A DNA stretch of 64,000 nt, taken from assembly GCA_030159075.1 (NCBI GenBank), contig BROG01000134.1, forward strand, positions 727,501 through 791,500, in the 5' to 3' direction. Positions 30,726 through 45,554 of the stretch are shown here, one piece after another. The DNA is from Atrina japonica. Its lineage: Eukaryota > Mollusca > Bivalvia > Pterioida > Pinnidae. The position numbers and the translations under genes are program-made. Below the pieces are notes generated by a model. The model was not told the DNA's origin, made no database searches, and saw only the letters and a program-made list of their open reading frames with translations. Numbering within the stretch: position 1 is the stretch's first letter; each line of letters begins with the position of its first letter.

Positions 30726-31793
30726 TCAAAGGGGGTGAACCGCGTTTCTAGATGTATGTCTAAATGAAATAGGTTGGACATTTTGTGTGGTATTACTTCC
30801 TTCCCGGACATTTAGGCGATAGTCATGTGTGACTAGAGTGAGCTTAGTGTCAAATCTTTCTTTTACCCTCTTATTCCAAAAGCAAATGAATCGACAGAAT
30901 AGAAACCTACATTCCTTGAATCGATAGACGAAGAGAAATGGATTTACAATACTGTTACCAACTATCATCAATGCCGAAATGTTCCCGAACAAATCCACAG
31001 CGAAAGTTTGTCTGTCCATACACACGAATAAATAACTGTAAATAAAATTAGGAGTTGTCATTATAAAGTATACTCCCGTAATGACGAAAAGCTTTGTCAT
31101 GACACGGATTTGTTGTTTTAGAATATAATAACGTGTTTGATTAGAATGAGAAAGAAGCCACTTGGAGCGTTTCCGTACGACCTTCAACACGTAAGCATAC
31201 ATTATAAAATTGGTGACGTACAATGACAGCATAGTAAAGTTAGATATGGCCTGGCCCGTTTTGCCAACAATGTCACTATATTTGCAATTGCGAGACTGTT
31301 TCTGGAAACTGTCAAAGAAATTGGCGTATGTTATCATGATACCAAGGATCCACGTCATTAGACAGTAAATATTAACTCGAAAAGGAGAAATGAATCGTTG
31401 ATATTTAATGGAAAAACACAGAGCCAATGCATGATCCAAAGCAAATGATGTAATCGTTATAAGAGACACAACAACGGATAAACATAGAGTAAAGAGAATT
31501 GTCCCGCACACATAAGTATTTGACCCGCCTTTAAATAACATCACCTGACGTATACCCATTGTGAGTCCACAAATAAAATCCGTGACGGCTAAATTCATAG
31601 CCAAAGATCGTATTTGAAAAGCCATCTTTACACATTTTCCGATAACTGCTATGCTAATAACATTGGCAATGGTAATTAAGACTGTAAAAGACAAAAATAT
31701 AGAAAATATATTTCCAGTGAAAGAGTTCGAAATAGATGATTGTATTAAGCTACTGTTTGTCCGTAGATCTGAGAAATTCATGAAACTTTCCAT
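30726..31793 (-). CDS. Rhodopsin-like orphan GPCR, paralogue 2
   Basis: A 355-residue single-exon receptor starting at ATG 31793. The frame is open upstream to 31826, but the ATG used by paralogues 1 and 3 at that position is ATT here. The Met in ELMESF, conserved in all three, is the best start. Seven hydrophobic helices; TM2 LAVTD; Cys in YVCGT and RNCKY; LDHALAL in place of DRY; TM7 VNPFLFVYRF. The intracellular tail ends TSRNAVHPL as in paralogue 1. The central ~430 bp (31040-31475) is nearly identical to paralogues 1 and 3. No inactivating change is visible. Confidence 0.87.
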   Translation of the reverse strand: MESFMNFSDLRTNSSLIQSSISNSFTGNIFSIFLSFTVLITIANVISIAVIGKCVKMAFQIRSLAMNLAVTDFICGLTMGIRQVMLFKGGSNTYVCGTILFTLCLSVVVSLITITSFALDHALALCFSIKYQRFISPFRVNIYCLMTWILGIMITYANFFDSFQKQSRNCKYSDIVGKTGQAISNFTMLSLYVTNFIMYAYVLKVVRKRSKWLLSHSNQTRYYILKQQIRVMTKLFVITGVYFIMTTPNFIYSYLFVCMDRQTFAVDLFGNISALMIVGNSIVNPFLFVYRFKECRFLFCRFICFWNKRVKERFDTKLTLVTHDYRLNVREGSNTTQNVQPISFRHTSRNAVHPL

Positions 31794-31893
31794 AAGTTCT
31801 AATGATACACTTGCTTTAATTTCCAAAGCGTTTATGATATCATTTGAAAGATTATCACTTTATTTATACGTACAGAACTCCCTACAAAATTGA

Positions 31894-32864
31894 AATGTTA
31901 TCCAATACATAGACGTGTATATACTATGCATTGAATAAATATGATATGAGCTGAGGCCAGGAGATATATATTTCCCTGAAATAAGAAACTGGTCTTCTCT
32001 TTCTAATCTAATATTTTTGTTCACTTTTTTGCAAGAGTTTTAAATTTTAAAACAGTATTTCGTTGAAACAGTCTCTAAATATTAATATTTTATCTTTGTG
32101 ATAATCTTACGTTAGGGTTTTTATAGAAATACTCTATAGTATTCAGCTGACTTGTGACCGCCATTAATAAATTTCGGACGATACCGACATGATAAAGAAC
32201 GCCTTTCCACTCGCAGAACTGTAAAATGGGAATCAATGTGTATGGTAAACAAATTAAGTTAAAAGAAGTTAAGTTATGACTGAATAAATTATGATTCGTA
32301 AACATTCATTTTATAATTTTGATTTCAGATACTTCATAAGAATTACGGTTAAGGGTATTTGATTTCACCTCATTTTACACATAAATGCACCCCCCACACA
32401 CACACACACAAATATATACTCTGGAAGCATTTACACATTCCTCTCCAAAATTATTTTTTAATTTTCCCATGCTATCATTATCATACACACTTCAATGTTA
32501 AGTATTTAGTATACTAAGAATTGATATATGTTCCATAAACAATACACTAATATCACATTGCACTCTAATTGGGATAAGCGACCGATATTTACTCTCCACA
32601 TATGTAGGGGTGTGATATGGATTCCATATCAGAGTTGTGATAACTATAATTCATATAGCCTTACATCACTCGTTTAAAACATTGCACTCTAAAATGTTGT
32701 CTAGAAGTGAAGCTCTGCAGTTTCACACAAAAAGCAGGATAATGGAACCGGACTATCTCATGAAGTAAAAAATTAAGAAGGACCAATTGATAGTCAAAAG
32801 TCCAGCTCAATCAGAATACGAAAAAACTAGTTAATTTTAAAACAAAATGGCCTCAACATGAACG
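31894..32864. other. Non-coding stretch
   Basis: Upstream of GPCR paralogue 2. It holds a short CA run near 32398-32412. No gene recognised. Confidence 0.4.
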
Positions 32865-33240
32865 ACTGCGAATCCAAAACGGGGTTGGACCAGGTGTCCC
32901 AGAGTCACATCTTATATGGAAGCCTTTCGACTTCAGTACAAAGGTAAAAATCGGTGAAAAGGTCATCAGTTTTAGGTCCTATTGGTGAAGTCACTTTATC
33001 ATAGTCATGCCCAAGAAGATCTATCATGGGAACGTCATATTGTGTTAAAGGATAACCGGATCGACCATAAAATACTCTAAGTGACATTTTCAAGCGCTCA
33101 AAAACGTCGTTTTACTCTCAGAATAAAACATTCATAAGAGGAGCATGTCATCGCATAATGTATAACTTGTTGAATGGTGGCATTGGTGTTGTTGATTTTA
33201 AAATAAAATTGCAAGGTATAAAAGCCTCTTGGGTATGCAG
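32865..33240 (-). mobile_element. PLE relic related to PLE-B (minus)
   Basis: On the minus strand VFYGRSGYPLTQYDVPM and IGPKTDDLFTDFYL align with the PLE-B C-terminus (KFYGRYGSTPTQSD, LDLITKINFFTEFKL), but with much lower identity. It seems to be an older or third PLE subfamily. Confidence 0.6.
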
Positions 33241-33509
33241 AATTTCTAGAAAATCACTTGTACTTTGTATGACGTCGTAAACACCTATTGTAGATCATTT
33301 GGTATTCAGGTAGAATATTTGTTAAAACTGTCTGAGAGATTCTTGTGGACTGCACCATAATGTCTTGCTTGCCAAAATTGTACTGAAACTTTCTGTTGTT
33401 TTGATAATTGCAAAACACCAAAAAGTGATGTTAGTTTATCAAGTTCTAATTTTTAAGACAACCAGTATGAAATAATGAAAATTAATGTTTAAATATAATT
33501 GTAAAAAGC

Positions 33510-35175
33510 AAAATTGAAGAAGTACGAATCAATAATCAAAACTCAGGTAATTATAACACGACGAATTAGATGTGCAAATGGTCTCAACATGAAGAACAAT
33601 TACGAATCCCAAACGGGATAAGACCAGGTGTCCGGAAGGAGTCAGCGTATTCTGCTGGCATGCCACATCCGACGCAAATGTTCCATGGAAACCTTTCTAG
33701 TTTAAATTCGGTGAAAAAGTTAATTTTGGTTATAAGGTCAAGTTCGGTGAAAAGCACGATTGATGAAAGAGAGTCACTCTGTGTAGGCGTGCTCCCGTAT
33801 CGACCATAAAACTTCTTAAACGACGACTCCAAGCGTTCAACAACGTAACCTTGTGTAAGTAGTTTTTTTGCTTGTCGTTTTGCTCTCAGAATAAAACATT
33901 CATGAGAAGAGCATGTCCTGGCATAACGTATAAGTTGTGAAATGAAAACGTCATAGGCAGGAGAAGATGGAATGTTACTACTTCGAAACGGATATTTCGT
34001 GATATGGAAATTGAAATCGTCGCGTTTGTCATAAAGGGATGTGTGAAGTTGACCGTCCTTTCCAATCGACAGGAGTAAATCTAGGTAAGAAGCAGATGTG
34101 TTGCTCTCTGTCGTCTCAATGATCTCTAGCTCAACAGGATACATCTGGCCGAGGTAAAACTGAAATTCTGAATTATTTATGGACAGAACATCGTCGATGA
34201 TAACCATTTGTATCCTTTGGAGAGCAGAGACTGTATAAATTCCGCTTCGTATGAATACAAAAGATGTCAGCCAAGAGCGATGCACAATTGGTGCCCATTG
34301 GAATGCCAACAATCTGCTGGAAAACTTTTGCCGCAAAAGCCCCGAAGATGTTGTCTACTAGAAACCCCAGCATCTTGATAATATGCTTGATAATGTACTT
34401 GCTTTTGGAATCAGTGTTCCTTCACAAAATAAGGTTCTTCATGACCTAACGCTAAATATTTATATCTGCGATTTCCATTTCTGTATACAAAAGAGTTTTG
34501 TGTAATAGATGTTCGTCTGTTTTTTATGAGGAGTTCTTGTGTAAAGGGTCGAAAAATAAAAAACTTTATGCTAGTAATATGTTTGAAGTTTGGAGATTTT
34601 AAATGTTCCAATGATTCTTTTGACGTCTTTAGGGTTTACATCTGATTGAATCCGTTTAGGAAGTTGTACAGTACTTCTGAAGACCTTGTGTAATATGTGT
34701 AAGAAGTTTGGTGAGCAAAATAGATAAAGGCTTGGTAAAGCACTTAGATGACCCTGCAATGAATCGGTTTTATAGGATTTTTTGTGCATCTTCGGAATCC
34801 AATAAATATATGGCAATTCAAGCTCCGTGTCACTTGTTAGTATTCCAAACGAAGTGGGAACGGATTATGATTATCTAATATTTCAGAGGGAGAGAAATCG
34901 GTACTGTCTTGAGTCCAAGTTCCTCTTGTAGGATGCTGAAGTATTATCGCCTGCAGACAAATGTGAAGTTGTTAGATGCTTTGTCAGCAGGAACGATGAT
35001 AAAATTTTCATGAGAAGGGAAAGTTCGCTGACAACATCAGGGTCACGAAAAATTGAATTGTGTTTTGTGTTGACAGAATGTTTAAGTCGTCAAATTCTTC
35101 GTTTATTTTAAGAACATTACTGATCGACTTAATCCACTCTGAGGGAGTATCAAAGTAATCTTCTTTATGTTAAAA
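33510..35175 (-). mobile_element. PLE-B copy 1: RT and 3' end (minus)
   Basis: Minus-strand broken frames read the RT in order: FIIVPADKA (35010), ELPYIYWIPKMHKKSYK (34800), GIPMGTNCASLLADIF (34290), DDVLSINN (34190), SYLDLLLSIGKDG (34090), then thumb RYARTCSSHECFILRAKR and KKFYGRYG. The C-terminus ends ICVGCGMPAEYADSFRTPG, a Cys-containing tail that PLE-A lacks. The 3' terminus is the GTACTTCTTCAATTTTGC class. Several frameshifts; no nuclease region is left. A PLE-A copy on the opposite strand starts at its truncated end (~35200). Confidence 0.85.
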
Positions 35176-35199
35176 ACCTTTTTTGAGGAAGAAGGATTT

Positions 35200-36195
35200 T
35201 TTTCTTGACATTGGCTATCAAGATACTTATTTCGTCAAACACCACCCTGATTCTACACATAAGTATACTGAAGTTGATATAAAAAACATGCTGGAATTTC
35301 TAATAGACAATATATTTGTAATGTTCGGAGACGTGGTCTTTCAACAAACTGTCGGCATTCCTATGGGAACCAATTGTGCTCCTTTATTGGCCGACCTGTC
35401 CCTTTATTCATACGAAGCTGACTTCATTCAGAAACTGCTGAATCAAAAGAAGAAAAAGTTAGCGGTGTCCTTTAATTTGACATTTAGATATATCGACGAC
35501 GTATTGTCAATCAATAATGACAATTTTCATACATATGTCAATGCGATATATCCCAGCGAACTAGAAATTAAAGATACAACAGAATCAAGTACACACGCTT
35601 CATACTTAGACATTTTACTTAATATAAACACAGACGGGAAATTAGCAACTAAGCTATACGATAAACGCGACGATTTCGGCTTTTCCATCGTAAATTTTCC
35701 ACATTTAAGTAGTAATATCCCTCAGTCACCTGCATATGGAGTTTATATTTCACAAATGATCCGATATGCCAGGGCGTGCACAACATATGAAGATTTCATA
35801 TACAGAGGTAAACTACTCACTGACAAATGATTGACACAGGGATATCGAAAACAGCGTTTAATGTCAACGTTCCGCAAATTTTATGGTCGGTATAATAGTC
35901 TTGTTTGCGACTACACTGTTTCACTAAGTGAAATGTTGAGTTGCCTTTTCGTTGGCGGTTGTTGAGACGTCTGTACCAATTGTAACGAAGATACACTCCT
36001 CACGTGTTTCATTGTACTTGACTGTGGACTCACGGCGGGTGTGACCGGTCGACAGGGGATGCTTACTCCTCCATGGCACCTGATCCCACTTCTTGATTTC
36101 CAGAGGTCCGTGTTTGTCCATTTTTACCGGATTTGAATCTATGTCCTGGACATCCTATTGATTAATACTTTGGTATCTGAAATTTTTATATTCTT
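35200..36195 (+). mobile_element. PLE-A copy 3: RT palm to 3' end
   Basis: The frame is open at 35183-35830 and includes VGIPMGTNCAPLLADLS and the intact catalytic box FRYIDDVLSINN, then SYLDILLNI and RYARACTTYEDF. A TTA to TGA change at 35828 stops it before LLTQGYRK. The 3'UTR is complete and ends GGTATCTGAAATTTTTATAT. It is the only copy in the window with an unmutated YIDD. The fingers and nuclease are missing. Confidence 0.88.
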
Positions 36196-37389
36196 TTACA
36201 AAAACTTATAGATAACAGTAATTGGCTTTGCAAATACAGTATCATTAAAAACGTTTGCCAAATTTGACGTGTCTTATTGTCACTTTAAAACGTATCTGAG
36301 AGTGCAGTTATGTTTTATACAGGTTATCACTCCATTGTAAGTAAAAGGTGTACATTCTGTATATTTTGTGTAAGAAAGTTGAAAAACCATGCTATGAAAG
36401 TATTTGGAATAGGAAATATTCACTTTGAAAAGATAATTAAGGAAACATTTATAAAAGCAAAATCAAACACATTTATGATACAAAATTAATTATAAACTTC
36501 TGAATAACCTAACCTACTTAATTGTAATTTATTTTTTTTATAGATATAAATTGCAATTTTCGAAAAATTGTGATATTGTGTTATAACAATACCGAAAACA
36601 TAAAACGTTTTATCTTTGGGTGTGATAATGTTAAAGAATTATGGTATAAAATATCTGTAATTTTATATTTTAACATAACGTGGAAGAATATTATAATAGG
36701 GTTCTTTGCTGATACTAATAATCTTCATTCTTAAATGAACTAATATATTATATCGCATTTAAAGTTTATGAATGTGAAATGACTTGTAGATATGACAAAG
36801 GAAAAAAAGAAAACAAATATGATATATTACTTTACATGATAAGATCCATCACAGACTTTGAATTTGATGTGAAAATTACAAACAGATACATAAAAAGACT
36901 TATACCTACTATTTAAAATTATCAGACATTTTATAATAAAACAATTAATACATCCTTATTTTACATTGTACATGTATGTATCTTCTGTATAAATAATATT
37001 TCAGTAATTAAGATTGTAGGATGTAATGGTTATTACGGTTACAAAATATCTGGAATATACTGTGCATGATATTAATGTTTGAAATTAAATGGAAACACAT
37101 CCACATAGGTTTCCACTTTTAAAAACAGCAAAATATATTTAGTTGAATTTATTTCCTTCTGTGCATAGAATATATTCAAATGCAAAATGACTGCTAGATT
37201 TGAAAAATCAACAGAAAATGTAATAAGCGTACAACAAAATGTGTAAAATATCTCTCTATATACTACTCTCAATTTTCTATGTATTTAATTCCAGATTAAA
37301 TCCAGACAAGTGGAATGTGATCTGTTTCTTAGCGCCGATTTGTTACTCAATTGGTTTATAATTGAACTCCTGAAATGACGTGTATTAAA
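36196..37389. other. AT-rich non-coding stretch
   Basis: No gene recognised. Weak resemblance to the GPCR 3' flanks (36830-37050 against 28980-29290) may reflect an old copy of the duplicated unit. Confidence 0.35.
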
Positions 37390-37760
37390 TTTGATGAAAT
37401 GATCAGGCATGGTTTGCTCTAGAGAAGGGACAAATCATTTTTACAAAGGGGAATAACTCTCTGAAATCGGAAACAAGAGATACGGTTCTTGAACATCTTG
37501 ACGTAAATGGAGTTTGATGAAATGATCATGCATGGTTTGAAAGTTATGCCCTGGATAACAGACAAATCATTTTTTTACAAAGGGGAATAACTTTGTAAAA
37601 GGAAACATAGTTACGATTCTTGAACACTGGAATCCGCCTTTATGTGGTCTTGACATGTATGATGTTTGATAAAAATTTCTCCCATATTCATATAACTAGT
37701 ATAAAATGATCAGCCTGTCATCTATTAATCATGCCTCTTTTGAGTTATGCGCCGGACAAA
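37390..37760. repeat. Tandem repeat, ~123 bp x 3, bivalve type
   Basis: GATGAAATGATCA(G/T)GCATGG recurs at 37393 and 37516. GGGAATAACT and ACAAATCATTTTTTTACAAA also recur, with a weaker third copy ending AGTTATGCGCCGGACAAATA. Confidence 0.7.
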
Positions 37761-37764
37761 TAAA

Positions 37765-38060
37765 GTACTAATATTTATATCTGCAGTTGATGCATGTTAT
37801 TTGTTTGAAATTTGGAAACGGAAGATGTTCCAAGCACTGTTTTGAGAGTAAACTAAATAAAAGTTCGCTGAAGCAATTAGAATAATCTGTATTTATGGGA
37901 ATTTTTGTGTATTTTCGGATCAAAGTAAATGTTTGGTAATTCAAGCTTTGTGTCACATGGTTGTCTTCCAAATGAATTAAAGACGGATGTGTGATTATCT
38001 TATATTTCAGAGACAGAAAAATCGGTGAGAGTATGTGATACTTCCAGGAAAACTAAAAAG
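37765..38060 (-). mobile_element. PLE-B fragment, decayed (minus)
   Basis: On the minus strand SLNYQTFTLIRKYTKIPI and HLPFPNFKQITCI correspond to ELPYIYWIPKMHKKSYK and HLKSPNFKHITSI of PLE-B at 34560-34800, with internal deletions. Confidence 0.65.
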
Positions 38061-41036
<2,976 letters not shown>

Positions 41037-41780
41037 CCACCCATTTATATAGCTAACTATACTATAATAGTTTTGGAAATAATATCTGAAAACTATGAAA
41101 ATCGCTAAACATTCGACATTTCAAAGGCCATAACTAAAAATCAATATATTAGATTCTTCCAAACTTTTTAACACAGGTAGTTCTTTTCCTGCTGATAATT
41201 ATTGACTACTTCGTTTTAATTTATTTTGTATTATTTTAGGAAAAATAGTGAAAAAATCGAAATTCATTAAAATTCAACATTTCAGGGGCAATGACTCAAA
41301 ATCAGGTCATCATAGTCATCCGAAATTTTCAGGGAAGATACAGCTTGTCCTGCTGATCATTTCTGGCTAGTAAGTTTTGACACGGTTTGTTTCCTTTTTG
41401 AGCTAATTGCCAAAAACTCTGAATCATTAAATAATCAACATTTCAGGGGCAATAATAAAAAATCATGTTATCCGACTAATCCGAAATTTTCAGGGTAGAT
41501 ATATCCTGTCTTGTCGATCATTTCTGTCAAATTAGTTTTTTAGCTATTCGCCAACAACTGCATTTTTACACAATGTTCTATTTATAGTTTTGGCGACCAT
41601 GTTGGATGGGACGACAAGCATACCGAATACAACTTTGAATCTAAACAACACAAGGATATATGTGGCCATGTTTGGTTCCATATGGCATAGTGGTTTCAGA
41701 AGAGAAGATCTTTTAAAAAGTGTACGATAGATGGACGACGGACGCCACGTGATGTCGTAAGTTCACATGACGCTTTGGGT
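41037..41780. repeat. 161-bp tandem repeat x 3 with bivalve repeat end
   Basis: ACATTTCA(A/G)(A/G)GGC recurs from anchors at 41111, 41272 and 41433, exactly 161 bp apart. Each is followed by CCGAAATTTTCAGGG-type and CCTGCTGATCATTTCTG-type segments. The unit run ends in CGATAGATGGACGACGGACG and CCACGTGATGTCG, which I recognise as the other end of the bivalve GGCCCNNTGGGCC repeat. Confidence 0.8.
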
Positions 41781-43985
41781 AGTTAAGGTATGATAATTCT
41801 TATTTTTTGAGCCGATAAATACTAGGCATAATTATGTTCTACACCGCTCTGCGGTGGAAAATCTAGATTATCCGTAAGAGGTAACTTGGATATGTGTCGA
41901 TAACGTCATAAAATTGCTTGCTTGCAACGAAATGCTTATTCCGTGCTTGAAAAACAATAACTACGGGTTTAAATCACAACAGATGTAGGTAATTCGTGTT
42001 AGGTGATATTTTGGACTGTATAAAGTGATTTAATGTTTATTAGGCAGTTTCAAAACATTTGTCATCGTTGATAGCTCATATTGCTTTAACTATATCGTGT
42101 CCGTTTATAATGTACTTTTACTGACAGACTGTACGTAATTAATTCCTTCATGTATACATCAAAAGTCTGAAACATTATCTCGTTCTGTTTATTTTTTTAG
42201 ACGTACACGTAAGAGTCCGATGTAAGTTTTAATCAGCTTCTGGACTTTGTACGTTTCGTGTCATAAGTACAAATATACAATGACGACCAATACAACTAAT
42301 CTTATACCTGTTGTTGGACTTGTTTTCCCATGAAACAATTACAAATATGTCTACTGTGTGGGGAGATGAAGTGGGAATGTTTCAAAACATTTTTTCAACA
42401 CACGTTTTATTATTCAAAATTCAAAAGTTTTTTATCTTCCTAGCACAGCTTTAGATTAAACAATGTCACCCGAAATATATAAAATACATATTACATTACC
42501 GTTTAAAAGACAGGAAATGTTCTCAGGCAAATATTAACTGAGAAATGAATACCGATTTTCAAACATTTCAATATCATAATATAATTTTATAAGAAAGAAA
42601 TTAGAGATAGATATAAAATACTTTGTTATGATGCTTTATTCGCATATATAGATATACAACATTATGAATATACCTAAACACTGTATATATATGAACCTCA
42701 AAATACACATTTGTGCTTCTTGCACTAACTGTGTAGATGAAGCATTACACATATAATATTCACAACATATTTACATAATGGTTATACATAAATTAAAACG
42801 GGCGGTGGTATAAAGTGGTTTGACTGTACACAAAACGAATCTAATATTGGCTACAAAGTAGAAGCTGGACGTCATTGATATGTTGAATCTCTGACGAAGA
42901 GGTACATGTAGATTGATATCAAAATACGTAAATTATGATAGTATATGAACAGAATAATATCAAAACCTATATGTTTGATTTTATGATGCGAGGTTAATAT
43001 CAGCAACTGAGTCAAGTTTAATGTCAGGTTTTTGTATGTGTCTGTAGTTACCACCAGCTGTACAGTGTAGACTGGAGAGGTAGTCAGGAAGATATGTTCT
43101 TACTTTTCCATGCAGATTTAGACTTATTTGTTGGTCATACTGGATTTTATTGTTGTCTGTCGTGTTAAGGTAATATGAGTGTCTTTGTTTATTGTTCATT
43201 ATTTATAGAATTTGAAATTAACTATTCCAAATACTGCAATATCTTTTGACATTGTAGAAAGGTTTAGGTCTCTCATTTTTAAACACTTAAAGTTTAAATT
43301 CATCATTTATAAATTTCACTAAGATAGACAGGATTTCGATGTTTCTTAGCAAAGTCTTCTAGATCTCTGTCTCGGTCACATAGTTCATCATATAACTATA
43401 GGCATTCCTTTTGACCCACAGCTCATACAATGCGTCCGTTTTAAACTGAATTGTATAAATATTAACTTCTTCATTTGGTGGCAACTCTACGCATCACAAG
43501 AATTCATTACACCATTTATAACTTTCATAATTATATCAAAATTTAAATCATATTAAACGACATGACATTTGATACACATATATCGAATGAAACGTTTAGA
43601 TTCCATTATATTTTACTTACCTTACTATAAGCATACACTTTAAACGTAGTGGTATAAACAAAATTTTAAAAAATCAAATAAATTAGAAACGACGACAAGT
43701 ATCCACATAAGCATCACATTACGTTTACACTTGCTTTACAAATCGTTGAATTGTTTTTAAAAACAAATTCAAAAAGACAAAATCAAATGCGTGTGTCGGG
43801 ATATTAGTGAAGTACAAAATCAATCCCAAAGGAAGTCATAAAAATGATAATTCAATCGAAATAAAGTTCAACTATGTCTCCTTTTGTCCCCGTTGAGACA
43901 AAACTATATGGAACACGGATTAATTTCCACAGGAATCTTAAAATGATAGTACGTTGGAAATAAATTTCACGTATGTCTCCTGTTC
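41781..43985. other. Non-coding; right half is the duplicated GPCR 3' flank
   Basis: 41781-42470 has nothing recognised. From about 42640 to 43985 the sequence is the paralogue of 28980-30710, ending in the GPCR 3'UTR motif ACAAATCGTTGAATTGTTTT at 43739. Confidence 0.55.
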
Positions 43986-43989
43986 GTGT

Positions 43990-45087
43990 TCAGAGGGGAT
44001 GGACAGCGTTTCTAGATGTATGTCTGTAAGAAACAGGTTGGGCATTTTCTGTGATATCATTTCCTTCTCGGACGTTTAGGCGGTAGTCATGTGTGATTAG
44101 GGTGAGCTTGTTGTCAAATCTTTCTTTTACCGTCTTATTCCAAAAGCAAATGAATCGACAGAATATAAACCTACATTCCTTGAATCGATAGACAAAGAGA
44201 AATGGATTCACGATACTGTTACCAACTATCATCAATACCGAAATGCTCCCGAACAAATCCCGAACAAAGGTTTGTCCGTCCAAATAGACGTTTAGGTAAT
44301 TGTAAATAAAATTAGGAGTTGTCATTATAAAGTATACTCCCGTAATGACGAAAAGCTTTGTCATGACACGGATTTGTTGTTTAAGAATATAATAACGTGT
44401 TTGATTAGAATGAGAAAGAAGCCACTTGGAGCGTTTCCGTACGACCTTCAACACGTAAGCATACATTATAAAATTGGTGACGTACAATGACAGCATGGTA
44501 AAGTTAGATATGGCCTGGCCCGTTTTGCCAACAACTTCACTATATTTGCAATTGCGAGACTGTTTCTGGAAACTGTCAAAGAAATTGGCGTATGTTATCA
44601 TGATACCAAGGATCCACGTCATTAGACAGTACATATTAACTCGAAATGGAGAAATGAATCGTTGGTATTTAATGGAAAAACACAGAGCCAATGCATGATC
44701 CAAAGCAAATGATGTAATCGTTATAAGAGACACGGCAACGGCTGAACATAGAGCGAACAGAAGTGTCCCGCACACATAAATATTTGACCTGCCGTTCATC
44801 AAAGATATCTGACGTATACCCATCAGCAGTCCACAAGTAAAATCCGTGACAGCTAAATTCACAGCTAAAGATCGGATTTGGAAAGCCATTTTTACACATT
44901 TTCCGAGCACCACTATGCTAATAACATTGGCAATGATGATTAAGACTGTACTAGACAAACATATCATCAGTATAACATTTCCTATGAGAGAACTCGAACT
45001 AGACTGTTGATATAAGCTACTATTTTTCGGAGAATCTGAAAGGTTGATGTATTTTTCCATTTGATCAGAAGATACATTAGCCTCCAT
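43990..45087 (-). CDS. Rhodopsin-like orphan GPCR, paralogue 3
   Basis: A 365-residue single-exon receptor from ATG 45087 (alternative conserved ATG at 45060). N-glycosylation sites NVS (4), NLS (15) and NSS (22). Approximate helices: TM1 35-62, TM2 70-93 (LAVTD), TM3 105-128, TM4 152-172, TM5 192-215, TM6 240-262, TM7 277-302. Cys106 and Cys180 are the expected disulfide. The TM3 end reads LDHALAL rather than DRY; TM7 is VNPFLFVYRF. A Cys-rich stretch after TM7 (ECRFIFCRFICFW) could be palmitoylated. The N-terminal half and the region after TM6 differ clearly from paralogues 1 and 2. The ~415 bp between (44320-44735) differs from paralogue 1 at only about four of the first 390 positions compared. 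Ligand unknown. Confidence 0.88.
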   Translation of the reverse strand: MEANVSSDQMEKYINLSDSPKNSSLYQQSSSSSLIGNVILMICLSSTVLIIIANVISIVVLGKCVKMAFQIRSLAVNLAVTDFTCGLLMGIRQISLMNGRSNIYVCGTLLFALCSAVAVSLITITSFALDHALALCFSIKYQRFISPFRVNMYCLMTWILGIMITYANFFDSFQKQSRNCKYSEVVGKTGQAISNFTMLSLYVTNFIMYAYVLKVVRKRSKWLLSHSNQTRYYILKQQIRVMTKLFVITGVYFIMTTPNFIYNYLNVYLDGQTFVRDLFGSISVLMIVGNSIVNPFLFVYRFKECRFIFCRFICFWNKTVKERFDNKLTLITHDYRLNVREGNDITENAQPVSYRHTSRNAVHPL

Positions 45088-45375
45088 TTCCACAGCTTGT
45101 ATGATATATTTTTAATAGCTGTCATCAGATATAAATCTATTTGCATGAAAATCCCTACGTAATTGTAGTTATATCCAATACGTAGTAAGCTTGCAATTAT
45201 ATATAATTTATGTGATATATAAAGAAAAAATTCTCAATTTTTTGTCATTGCCAATCGACTTTAGTCAAAATAAAACTAGGTTATAAAATCTTCTGAATCA
45301 GTGGTGAATTACAAAGCAGTTACGCCTTAGTCTTGAAATGATTACAACATTACCTGTATTTCAATCTTGAAATTC

Positions 45376-45420
45376 GATATATATATATATATATATATAT
45401 ATGATATATAAATATATATA

Positions 45421-45459
<39 letters not shown>

Positions 45460-45461
45460 AT

Positions 45462-45552
<91 letters not shown>
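45376..45552. repeat. Interrupted (TA)n microsatellite
   Basis: TA runs broken by GATATATAAA, a short ATTATA and CACAATTGA. TACACAATTGATATA and TAAGCAATTGATG suggest internal duplication. Confidence 0.95.

Positions 45553-45554
<2 letters not shown>

Noticed and set aside
30581..30811. 76-codon minus ORF at the GPCR 2 3' end
   Set aside because: Overlaps the receptor stop in another frame and reads a duplicated piece of the 3'UTR.
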